From assembly GCF_030645195.1 (NCBI RefSeq), contig NZ_JAUSLW010000182.1, positions 1 through 34,530 on the forward strand: a stretch of DNA of 34,530 nucleotides, written 5' to 3'. Within the stretch, counting starts at the first letter, position 1. Each line of letters starts with the position of its first letter. The DNA comes from Phenylobacterium sp. (GTDB lineage Bacteria > Pseudomonadota > Alphaproteobacteria > Caulobacterales > Caulobacteraceae). Below the pieces are notes generated by a model. That model did no database searches. It saw nothing but the letters and a program-made list of their open reading frames with translations, and had not been told where the DNA came from. Shown here in pieces: positions 7,244 to 14,269 of this stretch. The translations under genes and the position numbers were made by a program.

Positions 7244-9268
7244 TCAGGCCGCCGCCCGCTTGGCGATCTCCTCGGCGGCGCGGCCGGTGAGTTCGGCCAT
7301 GTGGTCGAACTGCGCGGTGAAGGTTCCCAACCCCTGGGTCAGGCCGCGCAGTTCGGCGATCAGGTCCAGGCGCTCGGAGCGCGGCAGGCCCACCTCGATC
7401 TCGTCCCAGCCGGCCCAGCCCTCGCGGGGCTGGAAGCCCATGATCTGGCCCCGCCGGGCCGACACCGCCTGGGTGATCTTCGAGGTGCTGGCCGACGGCG
7501 CGTGGATCAACAGCTTCTCCACCGGCTCCAGCAGGTAGGGCGCGCACTGCGGCAAAGCCTCGCTCATGGCCAGGCGGCCGGCGGCGCGGAAGGCCATTTC
7601 CGAGGAGTCGACGCTGTGGTGGGAACCGTCGATCAGCACCACCTCAACATCGGTGACCGGGAAGCCAAGGGGCCCCCGCTCCAGGGCGTCGCGCACCCCC
7701 TGCTCCACGGCGGGAATCCACTGCCTGGGCACCACCCCGCCGGTGATCCTCTGGCTGAAGGTCAGGCCTGAGCCGCGCGGGCCGGGCCGGATTTCCAGCA
7801 CCACGTCGCCGAACTGACCGTGGCCGCCGGTCTGCTTCTTGTGGCGGCCACGCTGGGTGACGCCTTTGCGGATGGACTCCCGGTAGGAGATCTTCGGGCG
7901 GGCCTGGGCGACCTCCAGGCCGAAGCGGCGGCGCAGGCGCTCCAGGGTCACCTGCAGGTGCGCCTCCCCCTGGCCGGTGAGCAGGGTCTCCTGGGTCTCG
8001 GGGTCCAGCACCACGTGCAGGGCGGGGTCCTCCTCCGCCAGCCGGGCCAGGGCCGAGGACAGGCGCACGTCGTCCTTGCGGTCCTTGGCGGCGACGGAGA
8101 GGGCGTAGAGCGCGGGGGCCTGCGACCGCGTCAGCCGGGGCCGGCGAGGCTTGCCGTCCATGGAGATCACCTCGCCGGGATGGGCGGCCTCGATCTTGGC
8201 GATGGCGGCCACCTCGCCGGGCGCGGCGCGGTCGATCTTCTTCGTCGCCGCGCCGGTCAGCGCCAGCAGGCCGCCGGCGCGGCCGTGCTGGCCATCGGAG
8301 GCGGTCAGCTCCTCGCCGTCGTGCAGCTCACCCCCCATGACCCGGGCATAGGTCAGCTTGCCGGCCTGGCCGGCGTATGAGGTCTTGAAGGCGTAGGCGC
8401 AGGGCCCGGTGAGGCCCAGGCGCTCGGCGGCGCGCTCCACCTCCGGGGTCTCGTGGCGCAGGGCCTTGAGCAGGCGGCGCACGCCCCAGCCGTTGAGGGC
8501 CGAGCCGAAGAAGACCGGCACGATCTGGCCCTGGTTCATCTCGGCCATCAGGTCGGCGAACACCTCGTCCTGGCTTGGGGTCAGGTCCGAGAGCAGCTGC
8601 TCCATCAGGGCGTCGTCATAGTCGGCCAGCTGCTCCAGCATGTGGAAGCGGGCCTGCGCCTCCAAGCTGGCGATCTCGGCGGGCAGGTCGATGCGCTCCG
8701 AGGGCTGGCCGGGGCGGTAGACGAAGGCCCGCTCCAGGGCCAGATCCACGAAGCCGGTGACATGCTCGCCCTCCACCAGGGGGATCTGCCGGGCCACCAG
8801 GGGCGCGGCGCTCACCGGGGCCAGCGCGGCCAGCACCTCGTCGAGGGTCCCGCGCGCCTGGTCGATCTTGTTGACGAAAACGGCCCGGGGGACCCCGAGC
8901 CGTTCCAGCTCCTTGAAGACCGGCGCCAGCAGGGCGGCGCGGCCCGGCTGGGGGTCGGCGACAATGACCGCAAGGTCCACGGCGGGCAGGGCCAGGTCTC
9001 CGGCGGCGGAGAACTCCGTTGAGCCGGGCGCGTCGATCAAGGCGTAGCGGTCGCCCATGAACGTAAAGCCGGCGACGTTCAGCTCCACCGACTGGCCTCG
9101 CTGCCTTGCCTCCGGGCTGGCGTCGCCGACGCTGGTGGTTCCCACCTCGCCCTGGCGCGGGAGGGTCCCGCTGGCGAACAACATGGCTTCGAGAAGCGTC
9201 GTCTTGCCGGTTCCGGCCGCCCCGACGAGGGCGATGGCGCGCACCGAGCCGTTATGGCCATGAGCCAT
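7244..9268 (-). CDS. Elongation factor G-like translational GTPase (EF-G paralogue)
   Basis: A 674-residue protein with EF-G domain order: GTPase domain (about 1-260), domain II, then domains III-V with the YRESIRKGV and HGQFGDVVLEI blocks. G1 is GAAGTGKT (16-23) and G4 is NKID (133-136). G3 is DAPGS (79-83), where translocating EF-G has DTPGH, so the catalytic histidine is replaced by serine. The switch I motif reads RGQSV instead of RGITI. These changes and the short length mark the EF-G-like paralogue group found beside the true fusA in many bacteria, whose role is not settled. The start ATG 9268 has a perfect GGAGGA 7 bases upstream. It stands alone, convergent with tyrA. Confidence 0.93.
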   Translation of the reverse strand: MAHGHNGSVRAIALVGAAGTGKTTLLEAMLFASGTLPRQGEVGTTSVGDASPEARQRGQSVELNVAGFTFMGDRYALIDAPGSTEFSAAGDLALPAVDLAVIVADPQPGRAALLAPVFKELERLGVPRAVFVNKIDQARGTLDEVLAALAPVSAAPLVARQIPLVEGEHVTGFVDLALERAFVYRPGQPSERIDLPAEIASLEAQARFHMLEQLADYDDALMEQLLSDLTPSQDEVFADLMAEMNQGQIVPVFFGSALNGWGVRRLLKALRHETPEVERAAERLGLTGPCAYAFKTSYAGQAGKLTYARVMGGELHDGEELTASDGQHGRAGGLLALTGAATKKIDRAAPGEVAAIAKIEAAHPGEVISMDGKPRRPRLTRSQAPALYALSVAAKDRKDDVRLSSALARLAEEDPALHVVLDPETQETLLTGQGEAHLQVTLERLRRRFGLEVAQARPKISYRESIRKGVTQRGRHKKQTGGHGQFGDVVLEIRPGPRGSGLTFSQRITGGVVPRQWIPAVEQGVRDALERGPLGFPVTDVEVVLIDGSHHSVDSSEMAFRAAGRLAMSEALPQCAPYLLEPVEKLLIHAPSASTSKITQAVSARRGQIMGFQPREGWAGWDEIEVGLPRSERLDLIAELRGLTQGLGTFTAQFDHMAELTGRAAEEIAKRAAA

Positions 9269-9404
9269 GATCGGATCCTCCGCAATTTGGCGTACGCGCC
9301 GCTTACGGGCGTGACCGCCGGTGGACTCACCGTTCACCCGCGCGCCGCGCGGCGCAAGCGCTAGGGTGGGGCCGCACCGTCGATTCGCACGGAGTTTTGA
9401 AGGG

Positions 9405-9743
9405 ATGACGTCCTTGAACGGCTACGCATGGCTCGGCATCGCCATCCTCGCCGAGGTGATCGCCACCACCGCCCTGAAGGCCTCCGACGGCTTTTCGCGC
9501 CTGGTCCCGTCGAGCATCACCGTGGCGGGTTACGGCGTGGCCTTCTTCTGCCTGTCCCACTCCATGCGCACCGTGCCGGTGGGGATCGGCTACGCCATCT
9601 GGTCGGGGATCGGCATCGTCCTGATCACCCTGCTGGCCTGGCTGCTGTTCAAGCAGCGCCTCGACCTGCCCGCCGTGCTCGGCATGGGGATGATCCTGGC
9701 CGGGGTGCTGGTGATCAACCTCTACTCCAAGGCCGTGGTCTAG
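9405..9743 (+). CDS. Small multidrug resistance (SMR) family efflux protein
   Basis: A 112-residue inner-membrane protein with four hydrophobic helices. The proton/drug-coupling glutamate is E17 in ILAEVIATTALK, and the helix-3 signature GIGYAIWSGIGIV is intact. SMR proteins work as antiparallel dimers exporting quaternary ammonium compounds, guanidinium or other cations in exchange for protons; which of these applies is unknown. ATG 9405 follows GAAGGG directly, with an ACGGAG at 9389-9394. A GANTC site lies at 9382-9386. The TAG stop (9741-9743) is the first triplet of the hairpin repeat that follows. Confidence 0.92.
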   Translation: MTSLNGYAWLGIAILAEVIATTALKASDGFSRLVPSSITVAGYGVAFFCLSHSMRTVPVGIGYAIWSGIGIVLITLLAWLLFKQRLDLPAVLGMGMILAGVLVINLYSKAVV

Positions 9744-9847
9744 AGCTGTTCCCGTTTCGAATGAATCGAAACGGGGCTCTAGAGTCCTGGCTTGGTCGCT
9801 CTTCCCGACCGCCTGATTTGATCCAAGTCAGGCGGGAAACGCTCTAG
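9741..9847. repeat. Dispersed two-hairpin repeat bounded by TAGAGC and GCTCTAG
   Basis: Hairpin 1 spans 9741-9781: outer arms TAGAGC/GCTCTA and an inner perfect 10-bp stem CCCGTTTCGA (9751-9760) / TCGAAACGGG (9766-9775) with a 5-base loop. Hairpin 2 spans 9809-9835: CCGCCTGA/TCAGGCGG, continued inward by TTG/CAA. The element ends GCTCTAG at 9841-9847, matching its own left end. I recognise this as a common intergenic repeat family of Caulobacterales. It provides the stop codon of the SMR gene and ends 63 bases before coq4. Confidence 0.75.
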
Positions 9848-9910
9848 GCTTGGCCCTTGATTTCCAGCTCGGAATGATAGGCTGTTTCGCAGGATCGCCG
9901 GGGACACGAC

Positions 9911-10864
9911 ATGGCCGACCAGCCGACGCGCGCGCGCTTTGAAGCCCAGGTGGCGAGCGGGGGAGACGGTGAGGACGCCCGTCGCCTGGCCGCGGCCATC
10001 CGCGCCGGCGGCGAGGGACACGGCGAGCTGGCCGCCCTCTTCGTCCACGCCGCCATCGCCGCCCCCGAGCGGCTGGCGGTGATCTATGACGCCGCCACCG
10101 AGGGCTGGCTGGGGGTCGCCCCGCGCGGGTTGATGATCGAGGCCCACGGGACGCCCGCCGTGATCGACCCGGCCTTCTGGGGCCCCTTCTGGGACCTGGT
10201 CGACGATCCCGACGCCGGGCGCTCGGCCGGCGACATCACCGAGCGCACGGCGGCCCTGGCCGGCCTGATGACCCCGGCCTTCAGAACCCGGGTCGCCGGG
10301 ACCGCGCGGCTCTATCCCGGGGTCAAGGAGGCCGCCGCGGTCGGCTATCCCTCCAGGTTCTCCCTGGAGGCCCTGGCCCGCTGCCCAGAGGGGTCGCTGG
10401 GGGCGGAGTTCCACGACCTGATCGTCGACAACGGCTTTGACCTGGAGGTCCTGGACCGCGAGGCGCTGGGCCTGGCCGACCTGCCGGCCCCGCTGGACTA
10501 TCTCAACGCCCGCATCCTGCAGTGCCACGACCTCTGGCACATCCTGGCCGGCTACCAGACCACCATCCTGCATGAGGTGGCGATCTCCGGCTTCCAGATG
10601 GCCCAGTTCGGCCACCACTATTCCTCGATGTTCCTGGCCGTGGTCACCAGCAAGATGGCCCTGAACCAGCCCGAGGCCCTGCCCCTGTTCCTGGACGTGA
10701 TCCTCACCGCCTGGACCCATGGCCGCCAGTGCCCGCCCCTGATCGGCCTGGACTGGGAGACGCTGTGGGACCAGCCGGCCGAGGCGATCCGCGCGGCCAC
10801 GGGCGTCACCCTCTACGCCTCCCCCTACCCCGCCGACCTGTTCGAGCAGCTTCAGGCGGCCTAG
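9911..10864 (+). CDS. Coq4-family ubiquinone biosynthesis protein
   Basis: A 317-residue protein. The C-terminal two thirds hold the Coq4 signature HDxxH-x11-E: H206, D207, H210 and E222 in CHDLWHILAGYQTTILHE, a metal-binding site. Coq4 proteins are needed for ubiquinone synthesis, with evidence for scaffold and ring C1-modification roles in eukaryotes; the bacterial role here is inferred. The first ~90 residues (acidic and Ala/Gly-rich) lie before the recognisable region. No signal peptide or clear membrane helix is seen. It is a single gene between a hairpin repeat and the convergent RidA gene, with which it shares its stop on CTAG (10861-10864). No other ubi/coq gene is nearby. Confidence 0.87.
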   Translation: MADQPTRARFEAQVASGGDGEDARRLAAAIRAGGEGHGELAALFVHAAIAAPERLAVIYDAATEGWLGVAPRGLMIEAHGTPAVIDPAFWGPFWDLVDDPDAGRSAGDITERTAALAGLMTPAFRTRVAGTARLYPGVKEAAAVGYPSRFSLEALARCPEGSLGAEFHDLIVDNGFDLEVLDREALGLADLPAPLDYLNARILQCHDLWHILAGYQTTILHEVAISGFQMAQFGHHYSSMFLAVVTSKMALNQPEALPLFLDVILTAWTHGRQCPPLIGLDWETLWDQPAEAIRAATGVTLYASPYPADLFEQLQAA

Positions 10865-11244
10865 TCGACCACGGCGTCGGCCTCCAACTCCACCAGCCAG
10901 TCGGGATCGATGAAGCCGGAGACTTGGACGAAGGTGCAGGCGGGCCGCGCCGCGCCGAACACCTCGCCATGGGCCCGGGCGGCCTCGCGCCATCGAGTAA
11001 TATCGGTGAGCATGACCCGGGTGCGGATCACGTGCTGCGGCCCCGCCCCGGCGCCTTCCAGGGCCGCGACGATGATCTCCAGGCAGCGCCGGGTCTGTTC
11101 ATAGACGTCGCCGACCCCGTGGGTTCCGCCGGCCGCCGCGATCGGCGCCGTGCCGGCCACGGCGATGACATTCCCCACCCGCACCGCCCGGGAAAAGCCG
11201 ATCTCCGGCTCCAGGGGCGATCCCGAACTGACCCGTCGCCTCAT
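10861..11244 (-). CDS. RidA/YjgF/Rid family protein
   Basis: A 127-residue cytoplasmic protein of the Rid family, usually trimeric. RidA proper hydrolyses reactive imine/enamine intermediates. The conserved arginine is R100 in RPACTFVQV, followed by the usual DPDWLVELEADAVV end. IAVAGTAPI and DVYEQTRRCLEII are also family blocks. The subgroup is unclear, so deaminase activity is likely but not certain. It begins inside the stop of the helicase gene (ATGA, 11241-11244), so it is second in that operon. The functional link to the helicase is not obvious. The stop shares CTAG with coq4. Confidence 0.92.
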   Translation of the reverse strand: MRRRVSSGSPLEPEIGFSRAVRVGNVIAVAGTAPIAAAGGTHGVGDVYEQTRRCLEIIVAALEGAGAGPQHVIRTRVMLTDITRWREAARAHGEVFGAARPACTFVQVSGFIDPDWLVELEADAVVD

Positions 11245-14036
11245 GGGATCCCCAAGAATTCCGTCGTGGCCTCGATGGCCTCCACCAGGCCGACGCGCTC
11301 GATCTTCACGCCCTCCGGCAGGCCGGAGAACAGGCGGGTGGGCGCCGCGGCGTCCAGCATGACGAAGACCCCCTGGTCGTCGGCCCGGCGGATCAGGCGG
11401 CCGAAGGCCTGGCTGATGCGGTTGCGCGCCACGCTGTCGTCATAGGCCTTGCCGCCGAAGCGGACCCGCCGGGCCTTGTGCAGGATGTCGGGGCGGGGCC
11501 AGGGCACGCGGTCGAAGACCAGCAGCCGCAGCGAGCGGCCCGGCACGTCCATCCCATCCCGCACCGCGTCGGTGCCCAGCAGGCAGCTGTCGTGCTCGGC
11601 CCGGAAGATGTCCACCAGGGCGCCGACCTCCAGGGGATCGACGTGCTGCGCATACAAGGCCAGGCCCTTGTCGGAAAGCGGCGCGGCGATCCGCTCATGC
11701 ACCGCGCGCAGCCGGCGGATGGCGGTGAACAGGCCCACACCCCCGCCCCCGGCGGCCAGGAACAGCTCGCGCATGGCCGCGGCCACCTGGCGCGGATCGT
11801 CACGGCCGACATCCGTCACCACGAAGGCCCGCGAATTGGTCTCGTAGTCGAAGGGCGAGGCCAGGCGCAGGGTCTTGGGCCGGTCGGGCAGGCGCGCGGC
11901 GCCGGTGCGCATCTCGGCCAGGGCGAAGGGATCGGCGAGGGTGGAGTCGGCCAGGGTGGCGCTGGTCACCAGCACCCCGTGGGCCGGGGCGATGACGGTG
12001 TTGGTGAGCGGCTCGGTGGGATCGACCCAGTGGCGGCGGCAGGCGGCGTCCACCACCCGGCCATAGAGGAAGGTGGCGTCGAACCAGTCGACGAAGTCCG
12101 GGTCGTCCTCGGAATCCTCGTCGATGGCCCGCAGCATGGAGCGCCAGGCCGGCAGGGTCATGCGGGCGCGCCGATCCAGGCCACGCAGCGCGCCCTCGAT
12201 GCGCGCGCGGTCGCCGGGCGGCAGGGTGGCGGCCTCGTCGTCCAGAACGTCCTCCAGGTGACGGGCCAGCGCCAGCAGCGGCGCCTCGATGGCGGCGAGC
12301 GCTGAGGCGGCGGCCCGCGCGGTCTCGCGCACCAGGTCCAGGGCGGGCCGGGCGGCGCATTCCATGCCCACCTCCGACGGCGCTGCCCGCGCGCGGAGTT
12401 GCTCGATGATGGCCACGACGAAGTGCTCGATGGGCCCCATCGGGTTGACCTCGCCATTGGGCGAGGCCACGCGGCCCGACCAGCCCTCGCCGGGCAGGGC
12501 GGCGGCGGCGCGGGTGGCGTCGACCAGGGCCCGCTTGGCGTCGTCGCGGTCGCCGAGCACCTCCATGAGGCGGGCCTCCAGGCCCCGACCCCGGCGGCCG
12601 CGCCCCTCGGGACCGCGTATCCAGCGGCGCAGCTCGGCGGACTCGGCGCCCGACAGGGCGGCGGCGAAGGCCGCGTCGGCGGCGTCGAACAGGTGGTGGC
12701 CCTCGTCGAAGACGATGCGCTTGAGCTGGGTGGTCTCGCCGTCGGCCTTGGAGCCCCTGGCGGCCCGGGCGCCGTCGAAGGCGGCCTGGGTGAGGACCAG
12801 GGCATGGTTGGCGATGACGATGTCGGCCCGCCGGGAGCCGCGCACCGCCTTCTCCACGAAACAGGTGCGGTAGTGGGCGCAGCCGGCGTGGATGCACTCG
12901 CCCCGCCGGTCCACCAGGTTGGCCGCGCTGGCCTGGGCCACAGGCGGCACGGCGAACAGGGTCGGCAGCCAGGCGGGGAAGTCGCCGCCGGTCATGTCGC
13001 CGTCGCGGGTGGCGCGCACCCAGCGGGCGGTCAGCGCCAGGCCGATCAGGTCGGCCCCGCCGAGCTGGGCGGTGTTGGTCTGATCCTGGAAGTTCAGCAG
13101 GCAGAGATAGTTCTCGCGCCCCTTGCGGACCACGGCCTTCTTCGCCCGGATCTTGGGGTCGGGATAGATGGCGTGGCTCTCGCGCTCGATCTGGCGCTGC
13201 AGGGCGCGGGTATAGGTGGAGATCCACACCGCCGGCCCGTTGGCCTCGGCCCACAGCGAGGCCGGCGCCAGATAGCCCAGGGTCTTGCCGACCCCGGTGC
13301 CGGCCTCGGCCAGCATCATGCGCGGCTCGCCCTCCTTCTCGCGCGGCTGGAAGGCGAAGGCGGTCTCGGCGGCGAATTCGGCCTGCATGGGCCGCGCCTC
13401 ATCCAGGCCCGCCTCCCGCAGCAGGTCCACCAGGCGCTGGGCGGCGGCCTCCGGCGCGATGGGGCGGGAGCCGGCTTCGCCGGGGGGCGCCTGCTCCTCC
13501 CACTCGGCGACGCGCGTCCAGACATCCATGCCCGAGCCGCGGAAGACGTTGCCCACCGGGGCCGAGCGCAAGGCGCCGATCACCGCGGTTCCCCAGGCCC
13601 AGCCTGCGCGGGCCAGGGTCTCACCGATGGCCAGCGCCTCCTCGCGGGAGGGCTCGGGGGTCAGGGCCAGTTCCGACAGCAGGGCGTGGCAGGCCTCGCG
13701 CAGCACCTGGGCCTGGGCCGTCGCGCCCTTGGGCTCGGGCAGGCCAAGCGCCAGGGCCAGGCCTGCGGCCGAGGGGGCGCAGAACCGGGCCGGCCGCACG
13801 AAGGCGAACAGCTCCAGGGCGTCGAACAGCCCCTGGGACCGGGCGGGCGTATGCACCCCCAGCCGCTTGGCGGTCATGCCGGCATGGGCCACCAGGACCG
13901 GGCCGTGCTCGAACAGGTCCCGCGCATCGGGCGCCCGCAACGCCTGCGCGCCGGATGCGTCGGCCACCGCGGCGCGGGGACCGGGCAGGACGACGAGGGC
14001 GGGGGCCAGGGCGAGACTCGGGGCAAGCGCGTTCAC
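11241..14036 (-). CDS. DinG/YoaA-family Fe-S DNA helicase with an N-terminal exonuclease-like remnant
   Basis: A 931-residue superfamily 2, XPD-type 5'-3' helicase. Walker A is GTGVGKT (about 241-247) and Walker B is DEGH (about 445). Four cysteines that could hold a 4Fe-4S cluster are C312, C381, C386 and C392. The C-terminal helicase motifs end with DRVPWPRPDILHKARR and SQAFGRLIRR. Residues 1 to about 110 look like a decayed DnaQ-type exonuclease (VLVAHAGMTAKRLG, then LFDALELFAFVRP) without the full acidic set. Such helicases unwind R-loops, forks and damaged DNA. The start is GTG 14036 with a weak ribosome site. A near-match to the alphaproteobacterial LexA box lies 44-58 bases upstream. 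The RidA gene follows with ATGA coupling. Confidence 0.92.
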   Translation of the reverse strand: MNALAPSLALAPALVVLPGPRAAVADASGAQALRAPDARDLFEHGPVLVAHAGMTAKRLGVHTPARSQGLFDALELFAFVRPARFCAPSAAGLALALGLPEPKGATAQAQVLREACHALLSELALTPEPSREEALAIGETLARAGWAWGTAVIGALRSAPVGNVFRGSGMDVWTRVAEWEEQAPPGEAGSRPIAPEAAAQRLVDLLREAGLDEARPMQAEFAAETAFAFQPREKEGEPRMMLAEAGTGVGKTLGYLAPASLWAEANGPAVWISTYTRALQRQIERESHAIYPDPKIRAKKAVVRKGRENYLCLLNFQDQTNTAQLGGADLIGLALTARWVRATRDGDMTGGDFPAWLPTLFAVPPVAQASAANLVDRRGECIHAGCAHYRTCFVEKAVRGSRRADIVIANHALVLTQAAFDGARAARGSKADGETTQLKRIVFDEGHHLFDAADAAFAAALSGAESAELRRWIRGPEGRGRRGRGLEARLMEVLGDRDDAKRALVDATRAAAALPGEGWSGRVASPNGEVNPMGPIEHFVVAIIEQLRARAAPSEVGMECAARPALDLVRETARAAASALAAIEAPLLALARHLEDVLDDEAATLPPGDRARIEGALRGLDRRARMTLPAWRSMLRAIDEDSEDDPDFVDWFDATFLYGRVVDAACRRHWVDPTEPLTNTVIAPAHGVLVTSATLADSTLADPFALAEMRTGAARLPDRPKTLRLASPFDYETNSRAFVVTDVGRDDPRQVAAAMRELFLAAGGGGVGLFTAIRRLRAVHERIAAPLSDKGLALYAQHVDPLEVGALVDIFRAEHDSCLLGTDAVRDGMDVPGRSLRLLVFDRVPWPRPDILHKARRVRFGGKAYDDSVARNRISQAFGRLIRRADDQGVFVMLDAAAPTRLFSGLPEGVKIERVGLVEAIEATTEFLGIP

Positions 14037-14079
14037 CGGCTGTGACTAACCGATTTTCGCGCCCAAGTCAGCGGCCGAT

Positions 14080-14094
14080 GTTCTGGTTTTGATC
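14080..14094 (-). promoter_or_regulatory. LexA (SOS) box near-match upstream of the DinG-type helicase
   Basis: GTTC-TGGTTTT-GATC fits the alphaproteobacterial LexA consensus GTTC-N7-GTTC at 7 of 8 defined bases, and the T-rich spacer is like that of known boxes. It lies 44-58 bases upstream of the helicase start. Function is inferred. The other part of 14037-14262 shows no further recognisable site except the palindrome at 14258. Confidence 0.4.
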
Positions 14095-14257
14095 CTCGCC
14101 CGCCCTGCCGTCGGCGACGGCCCTCGACCTGCCGCGATCCCGATCCCTCCCGGAACCGCGCGTCAGAAGGGCGCAGATGTCCTCAAAATGGTTACATTGG
14201 ACAGGCAAGTTGTTCCGAACGAAGACACTTCGCCCTTAGACGGTCGTCAGTATTGAT

Positions 14258-14269
14258 CGAACATGTTCG
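14258..14269. promoter_or_regulatory. Perfect 12-bp palindrome over the first ATG of the histidine kinase gene
   Basis: CGAACATGTTCG is a perfect palindrome whose centre contains the ATG at 14263. No ribosome site precedes that ATG. The palindrome may therefore be a promoter-proximal protein site, with translation starting later (ATG 14281 or TTG 14341). Confidence 0.3.

Noticed and set aside
9751..9775. The 10-bp hairpin after the SMR gene as an intrinsic terminator
   Set aside because: No T-run follows, and the hairpin is an integral part of a symmetric dispersed repeat.
9817..9830. TTGATCCAAGTCA, resembling an FNR/FixK site upstream of coq4
   Set aside because: It is the loop side of hairpin 2 of the dispersed repeat, so the similarity is explained by the repeat, and the second half-site does not match well.
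12399..14045. 548-codon forward open frame opposite the DinG-type helicase
   Set aside because: Same reason: antisense to an intact Fe-S helicase, with low-complexity Gly/Ala-rich translation.
14258..14269. CGAACATGTTCG as a LexA box of the Gram-positive (Cheo) type
   Set aside because: The spacing between GAAC and GTTC is 2 rather than 4, and alphaproteobacteria use the direct-repeat GTTC-N7-GTTC form. Kept only as an unassigned palindrome.
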